A DNA stretch of 64,000 bases from Sporosarcina sp. NCCP-2222 (GTDB lineage Bacteria; Bacillota; Bacilli; Bacillales_A; Planococcaceae). The position numbers and the translations under genes are program-made. Shown here one piece after another: positions 1 through 8,956 of this stretch. The first letter of the stretch is position 1, and each line of letters starts with the position of its first letter. Below the pieces are notes generated by a model. The model searched no databases, was not told where the DNA came from, and saw only the letters and a program-made list of their open reading frames with translations. The stretch covers positions 595,343 to 659,342 of the forward strand of contig NZ_BQYK01000001.1 of assembly GCF_023168145.1 (NCBI RefSeq), in the 5' to 3' direction.

Positions 1-725
1 TCTGAAATTGAATATTTCATTGGCGAACCGGCATATCTGATCTTTTCCTGCCCGACAAAATGAGCTTGATGTAAATGGCCAAGAGCCGTATAGTGAAATG
101 GCTTAAATAGTTCTGCTGAAACATATTCAGCCCCGCCTATGGAGAGCGGCCTTTCCGAATCACTTGTATTCTCCGCTTCTTCCCCACCTGGTGTCACAAA
201 TGCATGTCCAATTAATACATGGCGCGCATCTGGCGCAAGGTGGAGCTCTTCAATAATCCTTTTCATGGCACTATGGAAGTCCCGTATCGTATCGTCTTCA
301 TAAAAATGTCTGCACACAGAAGGATCCACGAATGGCACAGGATGAAAATAAACCTCTCCATCAGCATCTTTCAATACAAATGGTGTCGTCTGCTTCGCAA
401 GACGCCCAACTATGTAGAGACCATTTTTCCGCAACAGGTCGCTTCCAAAATGAAGTCGGCTTGGGCTGTCATGGTTACCCGCGACCGCAATGACTGGCGT
501 ATGCAGCTCCATCACGATTTCCTGCAGCACTTCGTCTAATAGATTCACAGCTTCTGTCGGCGGTACAGCCCGATCATATAAATCACCCGCAATAATGACG
601 GCATCAGGCTTTTCTTTTTTTATCGCATCTACGAATTGTCGTAATATAAAACGCTGTCCGTCTGTCATATAGACACCTTGAACAAGTTTGCCAAGATGCC
701 AATCCGCTGTATGGAAAAACTTCAT
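1..725 (-). CDS. sbcD: Exonuclease SbcCD subunit D (SbcD), 3' part cut off by the window
   Basis: About 241 N-terminal residues are present; the gene runs off the left edge. The translation begins MKFFHTADWHLGK and carries the metallophosphoesterase motifs in order: D-x-H near the N-terminus, GDLYDR, GNHDSP at about residue 95, and GHLH near the cut end. These bind the two catalytic Mn ions in the Mre11/SbcD nuclease family. With SbcC, SbcD processes hairpins and DNA ends. A GGGAGAGG ribosome site precedes the ATG at 725. SbcC would be expected just outside the window. The family call is firm; a YhaO-like relative is less likely because of the HTADWHLGK start. Confidence 0.9.
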   Translation of the reverse strand, partial: MKFFHTADWHLGKLVQGVYMTDGQRFILRQFVDAIKKEKPDAVIIAGDLYDRAVPPTEAVNLLDEVLQEIVMELHTPVIAVAGNHDSPSRLHFGSDLLRKNGLYIVGRLAKQTTPFVLKDADGEVYFHPVPFVDPSVCRHFYEDDTIRDFHSAMKRIIEELHLAPDARHVLIGHAFVTPGGEEAENTSDSERPLSIGGAEYVSAELFKPFHYTALGHLHQAHFVGQEKIRYAGSPMKYSIS

Positions 726-852
726 TCTGCCTCTCCCCCGATTCTAGTTCTCCTTTTATTTTACAGTACTTTCTTGTGATAGCCATAGCAATCCAAAGTG
801 AGGGAAATTGAAAAAGTTATGGAACTATATAAAACTGTCCAAGAAAAAAGAC

Positions 853-881
853 TTTACTCTGAATCTAAGATATACTATACT
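853..881 (+). promoter_or_regulatory. Putative SigA promoter of the manganese transporter operon
   Basis: TTTACT at 853-858 and TATACT at 876-881 are separated by 17 bp, a good vegetative promoter. It lies directly upstream of the first MntR-like box and about 140 bp before the first gene of the operon. Confidence 0.6.
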
Positions 882-886
882 GGCAT

Positions 887-907
887 AAGTTGCTCTAGGG
901 AAACTTT
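887..907 (+). promoter_or_regulatory. MntR-like operator 1
   Basis: The sequence reads AAGTTGC, a short variable centre, then AGGGAAACTTT. It closely resembles the B. subtilis MntR box (TTTGC...GG.AAACT type) found before mntABCD and mntH. It sits just downstream of the -10, where a Mn-bound repressor would block transcription. Confidence 0.6.
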
Positions 908-978
908 GATGGTAGTGTTCATTTATCACCTCTAAAAGCATATATTCAACCGCATATCGAACTACTTTTTTTAACCTG

Positions 979-999
979 AAAGTTGCACAAGGGAAAGTT
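979..999 (+). promoter_or_regulatory. MntR-like operator 2
   Basis: A second copy reads AAGTTGC, ACA, AGGGAAAGTT. It matches operator 1 at most positions and lies 92 bp downstream, just before the ribosome binding site of the first mnt gene. Paired sites suggest tight repression by manganese. Confidence 0.55.
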
Positions 1000-1020
1000 G
1001 GATTGATTGGAGTGAAAAAC

Positions 1021-1764
1021 ATGAAAGACCAATTACGCGTCCATGACGTATCCGTATCGTATTATGGAAATCCCGTGTTGGTGGATGTGTCCTTCACATT
1101 CACATCAGGGAATCTCATCGGCATATTGGGCCCAAATGGCGCCGGCAAATCAACATTGATGAAAGCAATGCTCAGTCTAATACCAAATGACAAAGGTTCA
1201 GTTGAAATCAACGGGAAACCGATTAAAGAGGTCCGTAAGCAAATCGCTTATGTTCCGCAAAGATCCAATATCGACTGGAACTTTCCGATCACTGTGAAGG
1301 ATACCGTCCTGTTAGGAACGTATCCTAAGCTCGGTCTTTTCCACAGACCGAAAAAAGAACATAAGGAATGGGCGATGCAATGTCTGGAACAGGTAGGCAT
1401 GGCGGATTTTGCGAATCAGCAAATCGGGGAACTTTCGGGAGGACAGCAACAGCGGGTATTCCTAGCACGGGCCCTTGCACAACAAGCAGACATTTTCTTC
1501 CTCGATGAACCTTTCGTCGGCATTGACGTATCAAGTGAAGAAGTAATCATCGGCATATTAAAACGGCTTCGCGATGAGGGAAAACTCGTGTTTGTCGTTC
1601 ATCACGACTTGACGAAGGTGAAACAATACTTTGACGAGCTTGTATTGATCAATAAAAACTTGATTGCTGCCGGACCGGTTCAAGAAGTTTTCACGACGGA
1701 AAATATGACGAGAGCGTATCAGCGTCCATTTTCAATGGTCGAAGGATCGGAGGTACCTTTATGA
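1021..1764 (+). CDS. mntB: Manganese ABC transporter, ATP-binding protein
   Basis: This is the ATPase of a metal-type (cluster C9) ABC importer. Walker A is GPNGAGKST, the signature is LSGGQQQR, and Walker B is IFFLDEP, followed by an H-loop in VVHHDLT. The start is set at the ATG at 1021 because GGAGTG at 1009-1014 is correctly spaced; a TTG at 1003 in the same frame overlaps that site. The gene overlaps the permease gene by four bases (ATGA). The two upstream MntR-like boxes and the downstream binding protein point to Mn2+ rather than Zn2+. Confidence 0.9.
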   Translation: MKDQLRVHDVSVSYYGNPVLVDVSFTFTSGNLIGILGPNGAGKSTLMKAMLSLIPNDKGSVEINGKPIKEVRKQIAYVPQRSNIDWNFPITVKDTVLLGTYPKLGLFHRPKKEHKEWAMQCLEQVGMADFANQQIGELSGGQQQRVFLARALAQQADIFFLDEPFVGIDVSSEEVIIGILKRLRDEGKLVFVVHHDLTKVKQYFDELVLINKNLIAAGPVQEVFTTENMTRAYQRPFSMVEGSEVPL

Positions 1765-2618
1765 TCGAATTCATACATGATTTGCAAACGTATGCGTTTT
1801 TACAAAAAGCTTTTACGACATCGATTATGGTTGGCGTTATCTGCGGCGTTATCGGAAGCTTCATCGTCCTGCGGGGCATGGCGTTGATGGGCGATGCGAT
1901 TTCACATGCGATCTTGCCGGGCGTGGCTATTTCCTATATGCTCGGCATCAATTATTTCTACGGCGCCGTATTGACAGGCGTGTTAACAGCGTTCGGAATC
2001 GGCGCTATCACGCAAAACAGCCGAATAAAAAGTGATTCATCGATCGGACTCGTCTTTTCTGCTTTTTTTGCTCTTGGCATCATTTTAATCAACCGGGCTA
2101 AGAGCGCTACCGATTTGACACAAATCCTTTTCGGCAATGTACTTGCCGTCCGCAACTCGGATATGTGGCTGACATTGGCAATCGGCGGTCTGGTCTTGTT
2201 GGTCGTCATCATTTTCTATAAGGAATTGCTCATTTCCAGTTTTGACGAGACGATGGCAGCGGCTTATGGATTACCGACACGGCTTATCCATTACGCAATC
2301 ATGTTCCTGCTGACTTTAGTTACTGTCGCATCCTTGCAGACAGTCGGTGTCATTTTGGTCGTATCTCTGCTGATCACACCAGCATCCACGGCTTATCTAA
2401 TGACGAACCGCCTCTCAGTTATGGTCGTCCTGTCAGCCATTTTCGGTGCCCTGTCTGCCGTAATCGGCCTGTATTTCAGTTTTCTTTACAACATGCCATC
2501 GGGTCCTGTCATTGCACTCGTAACAACTGCCCTGTTCGTCCTGGCTTTCCTTTTTTCACCGAAGCAGGGGTTACTAGTAAGAAAACTGAAGTCCGCAAAC
2601 AGAAAAAGATATGCATAA
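1761..2618 (+). CDS. mntC: Manganese ABC transporter, permease
   Basis: An integral membrane protein of 285 residues with about eight hydrophobic segments, of the ZnuB/MntC permease family (motif GDAISHAILPGVAISY near residue 45). It forms the channel used by the ATPase encoded just upstream, with which it overlaps by four bases. The basic C-terminal tail is cytoplasmic. Only one permease gene is present, whereas B. subtilis mntABCD has two (mntC and mntD). Confidence 0.9.
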   Translation: MIEFIHDLQTYAFLQKAFTTSIMVGVICGVIGSFIVLRGMALMGDAISHAILPGVAISYMLGINYFYGAVLTGVLTAFGIGAITQNSRIKSDSSIGLVFSAFFALGIILINRAKSATDLTQILFGNVLAVRNSDMWLTLAIGGLVLLVVIIFYKELLISSFDETMAAAYGLPTRLIHYAIMFLLTLVTVASLQTVGVILVVSLLITPASTAYLMTNRLSVMVVLSAIFGALSAVIGLYFSFLYNMPSGPVIALVTTALFVLAFLFSPKQGLLVRKLKSANRKRYA

Positions 2619-2647
2619 TATTTTCGACATAAGGAAGGAGATTACAA

Positions 2648-3586
2648 ATGAAACGATTGATACAATGGATCAGTTTAACCTTAGTTGCCTCCATATTACT
2701 TTCCGCATGTGGAACTGAAAAAGATAACACTAAGGATCCTAATGCGCCTTTGAAAGTTGTTACATCCTTTACCATCATCGCTGATATGGCAAGTGAAATC
2801 GGCGGCGATCTCGTAGAAGTCCATAACTTAGTGCCAACTGGAACCGATCCGCATGAATATGAACCATTGCCTAATGATATTAAGGCAGCTACAGATGCAG
2901 ACTTGTTATTTTACAATGGTCTGAACCTGGAGGGGGGCAAAAAGGGCTGGTTTTTCAAAATGATCGACACGGTTCAACAAAACGAAGAAAATGTTATCAG
3001 CCTAACAGAGCGTGTAGAACCAATGTATCTGACGAATGAAGATGGTAGAGAGGAAGAAATTAATCCGCATGCCTTCATCGATCCAGCAGTCGGCATTAAA
3101 ATGGCTGAAGATCTCCGAGATGCGCTCGTTAAAAAACATCCTGCCAAAAGCGAAGAAATCCAAAAGCGCGGGGACGAATATGTGGAGCGTTTGAAAGCGA
3201 TTGATCAGGAGTATGAAGAACGAATTCAAGACATTCCGGAAGACAAGAGAACCCTCGTTACGAGTGAGCGTGCGTTCCAATATATGACGTCTCATTACGG
3301 CTTGAGGGAAGCGTATATTTGGGAGATCGACACTGAGGAAAACGGTTCCCCTGCCCAAATCAAATCACTGGTGAATTTTATTCGTGAACATCAAGTCCCT
3401 GTACTCTTCATTGAATCTAATGTGGATCCAAGGCCGATGGAAACCGTAGCTGCTGAAACGGATGTGCGCATCGCAGAAAAACGAATCTATTCCGATGAAA
3501 TCGGTCAGCCTGGCGATGAAGTCGACACATATGTAAAATATTTGAACTATAATATTAACCTCATTCATGATGAACTGAGCAAATAA
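2648..3586 (+). CDS. mntA: Manganese-binding lipoprotein of ABC transporter
   Basis: A 312-residue cluster A-I metal-binding protein. The N-terminus is a lipoprotein signal ending ILLSAC. The metal ligands expected of the PsaA/MntA family are visible: His in TDPHEYEP, His in NPHAFIDP, an acidic residue in TSERAFQY, and Asp in YSDEIG near the C-terminus. There is no His-rich loop, which favours Mn over Zn. An AAGGAAGGAG ribosome site precedes the ATG. It is the last gene of the operon; a terminator follows. Confidence 0.92.
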   Translation: MKRLIQWISLTLVASILLSACGTEKDNTKDPNAPLKVVTSFTIIADMASEIGGDLVEVHNLVPTGTDPHEYEPLPNDIKAATDADLLFYNGLNLEGGKKGWFFKMIDTVQQNEENVISLTERVEPMYLTNEDGREEEINPHAFIDPAVGIKMAEDLRDALVKKHPAKSEEIQKRGDEYVERLKAIDQEYEERIQDIPEDKRTLVTSERAFQYMTSHYGLREAYIWEIDTEENGSPAQIKSLVNFIREHQVPVLFIESNVDPRPMETVAAETDVRIAEKRIYSDEIGQPGDEVDTYVKYLNYNINLIHDELSK

Positions 3587-3592
3587 CAACAA

Positions 3593-3636
3593 TACCCGCA
3601 TACAGCCTCATGGGCGCGTATGCGGGTACTCTTCGT
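3593..3636 (+). terminator. Rho-independent terminator after mntA
   Basis: An 11-bp perfect stem, TACCCGCATAC at 3593-3603 with its complement at 3618-3628, is followed by a T-rich stretch. It lies between converging genes and may serve both. Confidence 0.8.
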
Positions 3637-3638
3637 TT

Positions 3639-4004
3639 TCAAAAAAATACTTTTTCCGTATTGTACTTCGCACGGAGAGTATTAATAATATACGTTTCAT
3701 AAATCTCGCGTTCCATCGGATCTTCCACAAGGATGACAGAGATTTTATTTACTTCACTTCGATGATCTTTGATTGGAGAAACGTTATCCTCCAAATGTTT
3801 TTTCACTCGTTGACGCAGTTTTCGTGCCTTTCCTGCAAAAAGTAATTCGTCCTCTCGGTTATAAAAAAGAACGATTCCCCCTTTGTCACGAGGAATTTCA
3901 TGCAAATCAATAAAACCGCAAATCGGTTTGATTGTTGCTTCGCCAGAGTCCTGCTTCCGTTGGACGATAGTTACATCCGGTTTCGGTATTGTTATGGAAA
4001 TCAT
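3639..4004 (-). CDS. GIY-YIG-type nuclease domain protein (UvrC N-domain-like)
   Basis: A 121-residue protein resembling the isolated UvrC N-terminal nuclease domain. The stretch GIVLFYNREDELLFAGKARKL matches the degenerate GIY...YIGKA..L core, followed by R..VKKH. The acidic residue in MEREIYE and the final NTLRAKYN match the UvrC domain end. The canonical YIG is replaced by FAG. It resembles short proteins annotated as nucleotide excision repair endonuclease (YurQ-like). It stands alone, convergent to the mnt operon. Confidence 0.7.
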   Translation of the reverse strand: MISITIPKPDVTIVQRKQDSGEATIKPICGFIDLHEIPRDKGGIVLFYNREDELLFAGKARKLRQRVKKHLEDNVSPIKDHRSEVNKISVILVEDPMEREIYETYIINTLRAKYNTEKVFF

Positions 4005-4074
4005 TTGTCCACTTCCTATCCTTTTCTAAACATCTATCTTACCATATCATGCCCTATCCGGACGATTTTTCACC

Positions 4075-4911
4075 TTATTGTTCTAAGAAACTCCTCATGG
4101 CCTGGCAAAACTCAGCCGCTTCTTCGAATGGTTCTAAATTCGATAGCATACCAATAATGACAGGCTTTCTGATTGCTTCCTTCATCAGCTCTTCCTCAAT
4201 CACCTCAAGACTAATAGTCATATCGGCATTAGCACTATCTCGTTTTAACGCATGCAACTGGCTGGCGAGATCTGCCTTTATGGCAGCTGAGGAGGAACAG
4301 CCCGTTTGAAAACCGAATATCGAATCACTATCCAAAAGTGGTTCATTGAGACCATCCACGACGGAATCGATCCGCTCCACCAGATAATCGGAAAGTCTTT
4401 TATAATCAAGTTCCACTTTCGTCATAATAATAATTTCAATATATCCTTTCGTCATGCCGTTGACGATGACGAAGAGATCGGGAAGATGAGCGCTGATTGC
4501 CTGTCCATAGCGTTCTACAAACAAAGCTTCCTGCAATTCAAAGGCTTTCCGGCGCAGCCGGCTGAGCAGCCTCATCATTTCTTCATTGCCAAGATTCGTC
4601 TGTTCTCTCACTTGCATTAATATAAAATCTTTATATTTCTGAATCTCTTCAAATTGAATAACTAAATATTCACTGAGTCTCTCTTGTGAATTAATTTCTT
4701 TCTGGAAAACAGTACTGATCCGGTCTACCAGCTTGGATGTAAAATATTCAAAAATAGCGAACAGCAAACTTTCTTTTGATTTAAATGTTAGATAGAAGGA
4801 GCCTTTGGATATACCGCACGCATCTGTTATTTCTTGCACTGATGTCGTATCAAAGCCTTTCTTCGCAAAGAGCTCGGAAGCCTTTTCAATTATCATTGTT
4901 CGTTTATCCAT
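4075..4911 (-). CDS. TetR-family repressor, probable regulator of the adjacent RND pump
   Basis: The N-terminal 50 residues are a classic TetR helix-turn-helix (ELFAKKGFDTTSVQEITDACG, then GSFYLTFKSKESLL). The 230-residue C-terminal part is the ligand and dimer domain, longer than average for the family but like B. subtilis YerO, the repressor of swrC (yerP). The gene diverges from the RND pump, and a perfect 14-bp palindrome lies between them. It starts at the ATG at 4911 behind GGGAGG. Confidence 0.85.
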   Translation of the reverse strand: MDKRTMIIEKASELFAKKGFDTTSVQEITDACGISKGSFYLTFKSKESLLFAIFEYFTSKLVDRISTVFQKEINSQERLSEYLVIQFEEIQKYKDFILMQVREQTNLGNEEMMRLLSRLRRKAFELQEALFVERYGQAISAHLPDLFVIVNGMTKGYIEIIIMTKVELDYKRLSDYLVERIDSVVDGLNEPLLDSDSIFGFQTGCSSSAAIKADLASQLHALKRDSANADMTISLEVIEEELMKEAIRKPVIIGMLSNLEPFEEAAEFCQAMRSFLEQ

Positions 4912-4952
4912 ATGAATTCCTCCCTATGAATCCCTTATTCTCGCCATTTCCA

Positions 4953-4987
4953 TTGACGTCTGACTGACCGGTCAGTTATCATGATAA
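4953..4987 (+). promoter_or_regulatory. Pump promoter with overlapping palindromic TetR operator
   Basis: A perfect 14-bp palindrome, ACTGACCGGTCAGT (4963-4976), sits between a -35 TTGACG (4953-4958) and a -10-like TATCAT (4977-4982). It is followed at once by a second perfect palindrome, TTATCATGATAA (4976-4987). The first is a typical TetR-family operator shape, placed to occlude RNA polymerase. Confidence 0.7.
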
Positions 4988-5029
4988 AGTATTAGTGTCA
5001 ACTCGTCAAAACTAGAAATGGAGGATCTT

Positions 5030-8000
5030 ATGAATTCAATCATCAATTTTGTCATGCGAAACAAATTGGCCGTTTGGCTTCTTACTATCATTATAACCGT
5101 TGCGGGAATTTATTCGGGAATGAAAATGAAGTTAGAGACGATTCCCGACATTACGGTTCCAGTTGTCAGCGTCACAACCATCTACCCTGGCGCGACACCT
5201 GAACAAGTGATGAATGAAATTTCGGAGCCTCTTGAAAAAACGGTGAAGAATTTAAAAGGCGTGAAATCCGTAAGCTCCACTTCATACCAAAACGCTTCTT
5301 CCATGCAAATCGAGTATAGTTTCGGAACAGATATGAAGGCTGCCGAAGAAGAGGTCAAAGAAGCGATCGGCAATTATCAGCTGCCCGATTCAGCGCCAGA
5401 ACCGTCTGTTGGCAGAATTAGCATTAATGCTTTTCCAGTAGTCGCTTTAAGCGTTTCAGATAAAAACAAAACGCTCGAGGACTTGACTGCCTTAGTTGAA
5501 GATTCCCTTGTGCCGGACTTGGAAGGCATTGATGGAGTTTCCAGTGTGGCTGTATCTGGCCAGCAAATTGAAGAAGTCGTATTGACCTTCGACCAGGAAA
5601 CGCTAGCTGAAAATAATCTGGATGAAGAAACGGTAAAACAACTGATTAAAGGATCAGACTTAAAAATGCCGCTCGGTCTGTTCAATTTTAACGGTGAAGA
5701 GCAATCCGTCGTCGTAGATGGAAAGCTGACAACCATACCAGAATTGGAGAATCTCTTGATTCCTGTAATTCCGAAAGCAACGGGTGCTGCGCAGTCCCCT
5801 GCCAGTCAAAGCGCCCCACAAGGAATACCACCTGCCGCGTCGGCTGGCATCCCGACAGTCAAGCTGGGAGACATTGCATCAATTAAGCATGTCGGCAAAG
5901 CGGAGTCGATTTCCCGTATGAACGGGAAAGAAGCCATTGCAATCCAAGTTGTCAAATCACAGGATGCCAATACAGTGACTGTCGTTAATGCAGTGAAAGA
6001 GATGACGGCTTCATTCCAAGAGGAACACGACGGCCTCTCCATCTCTGTCTCATTGGATCAGGGAGAACCGATTGAACAATCCGTAGAAACGATGCTGAGC
6101 AAAGCATTATTTGGAGCGCTATTCGCAGTCATTATTATCATGCTGTTCTTGCGCAATTTCCGATCTACCATCATTTCAATTATCTCGATCCCTATGTCTC
6201 TGCTTATCGCAGTATTATTATTGAAAGAACTCGATATTACATTAAATATGATGACACTCGGTGCTATGACGGTCGCCATCGGCCGAGTTATTGATGACTC
6301 GATTGTTGTCGTAGAAAATATTTATCGGCGAATGCATCTCTCAACAGAAAAATTGCGGGGCCGTGATTTAATTCGGGAAGCAACAAAAGAAATGTTCAAA
6401 CCGATTGCATCCTCCACACTTGTCACTGTGGCGGTATTCCTGCCGCTCGGCCTGGTCGGAGGCATGGTAGGAGAATTGTTCCTCCCGTTTGCGCTCACGA
6501 TTGTCTTTTCTTTATTAGCATCACTTCTCGTTGCCATCACTATTGTGCCAATGCTGGCCCATACATTGTTTAACAAGCAATTAAACGGCAATGTTGGGGT
6601 TCATAAAGAACAACATGGCAAAATGGCGAACGGCTACCGAAAAGTCCTGAACTGGACATTAGATCATAAATTGATCACTGTTATTCTATCCTTAGCGCTT
6701 CTTGGAGGCAGTCTCTTCTTGGTTCCGCATGTCGGTGTTAGTATGCTGCCGGATGAAGAACAGAAAATGATGTACATTACGTACACGCCTGAACCAGGTG
6801 AACCATTGGACACTGTCAATGACAATACCGTCCAAGCGGAAAATTACCTGCTAGATTTGAAAAACGTGGAAAGCGTCCAAGTTTCCGTAGGTGGCGAAAA
6901 CCCGATGGCACCTGGTGCTTCAAATGGTGCGCTTATGTTCGTAAATTTTAATTCCGATACACCGAACTTCGAAAAAGTAAAAGAGAAAACGATGAATGAG
7001 CTGAATAAGCTGTCTGTGAAAGGCGAATGGAAATCTCAGGACTTCGGAGTAAGCGGCTCCAGCAATCAATTGAGCTACTATGTATACGGAGAGCGGCTAG
7101 ATGAGATTGAACCTGTTGTCAACGACATTGAAACTATCTTATCGTCAAATAAAGATTTGAAGAATACGAAAACAAGCATGTCTCGCACCTATAAGGAATA
7201 CACTTTGGTCGCTGATCAGGAAAAACTGACTCAATATGGTTTGACGACAGCTCAGGTCGGTATGATTTTATATCCGAATAAACAACAGCAAGTAATTACG
7301 AAATTGGAAGACGGCAGAAAATCGATCAATGTTCTGGTCGACGACGCCAAGAAAGAACATAAAACAATCGAGGAACTGCTGGATGAAAAGATTCAAACGC
7401 CATTCGGGATAGAAATACCTGTTTCGGAAGTCGTTGAATTGAAAGAAGGCACAACTTCGGATACCGTTTCCCGCCGAGACGGAAAACTGTTCGCAAGCGT
7501 GTCGGCAGAAATCGTCACAAAGGATGTATCCAAAGTATCCAAAAATGTAAGTGAAAAAGTCGATAAGCTGCAAATGCCATCTACTGTCAAAATCAAGACA
7601 GCTGGCGTCACAGAGGATATTACAGAAGCATTTACGCAACTTGGGCTGGCTATGCTCGCTGCGATTGCTATCGTGTATCTCATCCTTGTTATTACCTTCG
7701 GAGGCGGATTAGCCCCATTCGCAATCCTCTTCTCCTTGCCGTTCACAGTAATCGGCGCATTGGTCGGATTGTTGATTGGCGGAGAAACAATCAGTGTTTC
7801 CGCAATGATTGGTATGCTGATGTTGATTGGTATCGTTGTAACGAATGCCATTGTATTGATTGACCGAGTCATTAACAAAGAAAAAGAAGGACTGCCTACC
7901 CGGGAGGCCATTCTTGAAGCAGGTGCTACAAGACTGCGTCCAATCTTAATGACTGCGTTGGCAACAATCGGCGCATTAATTCCGCTCGCTATTGGAGCTG

Positions 8001-8140
8001 AAGGAAGCGGCTTGATTTCCAAAGGTCTCGGCATTACAGTTATCGGTGGGCTGACAAGCTCGACACTGCTAACCCTCATATTTGTACCGGTCGTCTTTGA
8101 ATTCGTAGGCAAGTACCGGAGAAAAAAGGTTAGAAACTAA
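5030..8140 (+). CDS. swrC: RND efflux pump permease (SwrC/YerP-like)
   Basis: A 1036-residue HAE1/AcrB-type transporter with TM1, a large extracytoplasmic domain, TM2-6, a second large domain, and TM8-12. The proton-relay acidic pair is visible in TM4 (GRVIDDSIVVVENIYR). The first extracytoplasmic loop has a Pro/Ala/Ser-rich insertion around residues 250-270. The ATG at 5030 is chosen over that at 5018 because GGAGG (5020-5024) spaces well only to it. No membrane-fusion gene is adjacent, as for B. subtilis swrC, which confers surfactin self-resistance. The substrate here is unknown. Confidence 0.88.
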   Translation: MNSIINFVMRNKLAVWLLTIIITVAGIYSGMKMKLETIPDITVPVVSVTTIYPGATPEQVMNEISEPLEKTVKNLKGVKSVSSTSYQNASSMQIEYSFGTDMKAAEEEVKEAIGNYQLPDSAPEPSVGRISINAFPVVALSVSDKNKTLEDLTALVEDSLVPDLEGIDGVSSVAVSGQQIEEVVLTFDQETLAENNLDEETVKQLIKGSDLKMPLGLFNFNGEEQSVVVDGKLTTIPELENLLIPVIPKATGAAQSPASQSAPQGIPPAASAGIPTVKLGDIASIKHVGKAESISRMNGKEAIAIQVVKSQDANTVTVVNAVKEMTASFQEEHDGLSISVSLDQGEPIEQSVETMLSKALFGALFAVIIIMLFLRNFRSTIISIISIPMSLLIAVLLLKELDITLNMMTLGAMTVAIGRVIDDSIVVVENIYRRMHLSTEKLRGRDLIREATKEMFKPIASSTLVTVAVFLPLGLVGGMVGELFLPFALTIVFSLLASLLVAITIVPMLAHTLFNKQLNGNVGVHKEQHGKMANGYRKVLNWTLDHKLITVILSLALLGGSLFLVPHVGVSMLPDEEQKMMYITYTPEPGEPLDTVNDNTVQAENYLLDLKNVESVQVSVGGENPMAPGASNGALMFVNFNSDTPNFEKVKEKTMNELNKLSVKGEWKSQDFGVSGSSNQLSYYVYGERLDEIEPVVNDIETILSSNKDLKNTKTSMSRTYKEYTLVADQEKLTQYGLTTAQVGMILYPNKQQQVITKLEDGRKSINVLVDDAKKEHKTIEELLDEKIQTPFGIEIPVSEVVELKEGTTSDTVSRRDGKLFASVSAEIVTKDVSKVSKNVSEKVDKLQMPSTVKIKTAGVTEDITEAFTQLGLAMLAAIAIVYLILVITFGGGLAPFAILFSLPFTVIGALVGLLIGGETISVSAMIGMLMLIGIVVTNAIVLIDRVINKEKEGLPTREAILEAGATRLRPILMTALATIGALIPLAIGAEGSGLISKGLGITVIGGLTSSTLLTLIFVPVVFEFVGKYRRKKVRN

Positions 8141-8151
8141 GTCCATAAATG

Positions 8152-8186
8152 AACCGCCTGCCGTCAACGACGACAGGCGGTTTTTG
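8152..8186 (+). terminator. Terminator after RND pump
   Basis: AACCGCCTG and CAGGCGGTT form a GC-rich stem (extended by CG/CG across one mismatch) followed by TTTTT. Confidence 0.85.
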
Positions 8187-8292
8187 CTAGTAGAGAAAAG
8201 GGGTTCAGTGTCTCTCACGTAGTGTCATTCATTTCGGCCGTGTTCATATACTGTATGACTCGGTAAGAGTCAGAAGGGAGCTTGGCCACGGA

Positions 8293-8907
8293 ATGGACCT
8301 ACCTGTTACAGTCATATCACGAAAGCTGGATTCGGATTCAGATAAAATTACGATATCGTATCCAGTCATTATTGAAATGGAAGATGCCATTATTCAACGG
8401 AAAATTAATTTCGCCATTATTTCTGTCTATAATGATATACTCATCGAACAAAATTTTTATAATGAAGATTTAGTCGAACTAATTGGATATTTTGAAGTAA
8501 AGACAAATGAACGGGGTATCCTAAGCCTCAATCTTATTGTATATTCGTACACAGGTGGCGCACATGGCATGACTATTGTGAAATCTTTAACTTTTTCCAC
8601 AAAAACAGGCGAACATTATAAATTACAGGATTTGTTTAAAAGCGGCAGCAATTATGTAGAGGTGATCTCCGATATTATCCGTCAACGGATCGATGACTGG
8701 GACATCACCTTACTTGATCCGCCTTTCACGAAGATTCGCCCCAACCAGGATTACTACCTGGCAGACACGTCGATCGTCATCTACTTTCAGCTTTATGAAA
8801 TTTCGCCTTATGCGCAGGGATTCCCATACTTCCCGATTCCGCTCAAAGATTTGGAAAAATTGATAGCCTCAGATAGTCCGTTAGCCAAATTGATAACTTT
8901 TACGTGA
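8293..8907 (+). CDS. DUF4163/DUF3298 (RsiV-like) domain protein
   Basis: A 204-residue protein with no clear signal peptide. The region YSYTGGAHGMTIVKSLTFSTKTGE at about residues 80-103 is the hallmark of the DUF3298 fold found in RsiV-type proteins: a TGGAH loop, then a strand and an L-x-D-LF element (YKLQDLFKSG). It ends with a strand/helix pair (FQLYEISPYAQGFPYFPIP) also typical of the family. The function is unknown. The ribosome site GGGAG is about 12 nt upstream of the ATG, rather far. It is convergent with the TIMP-like gene across a shared terminator. Confidence 0.65.
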   Translation: MDLPVTVISRKLDSDSDKITISYPVIIEMEDAIIQRKINFAIISVYNDILIEQNFYNEDLVELIGYFEVKTNERGILSLNLIVYSYTGGAHGMTIVKSLTFSTKTGEHYKLQDLFKSGSNYVEVISDIIRQRIDDWDITLLDPPFTKIRPNQDYYLADTSIVIYFQLYEISPYAQGFPYFPIPLKDLEKLIASDSPLAKLITFT

Positions 8908-8908
8908 A

Positions 8909-8956
8909 AATAGCTGTCATTCGACTCGTCTAACACCGAGTGGATTGACAGCTATT
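8909..8956. terminator. Bidirectional terminator between convergent genes
   Basis: AATAGCTGTCA...ACTCG and its complement (8937-8956) form a 20-bp stem with two mismatches. The right arm overlaps the last codons of the minus-strand gene. Confidence 0.75.

Noticed and set aside
1003-1020. TTG at 1003 as the mntB start
   Set aside because: The ribosome site for the ATG at 1021 lies inside this extension.
7393-8112. 239-codon minus-strand frame inside the RND gene
   Set aside because: It is the antisense shadow of a clear efflux permease with conserved motifs, and has low-complexity composition.
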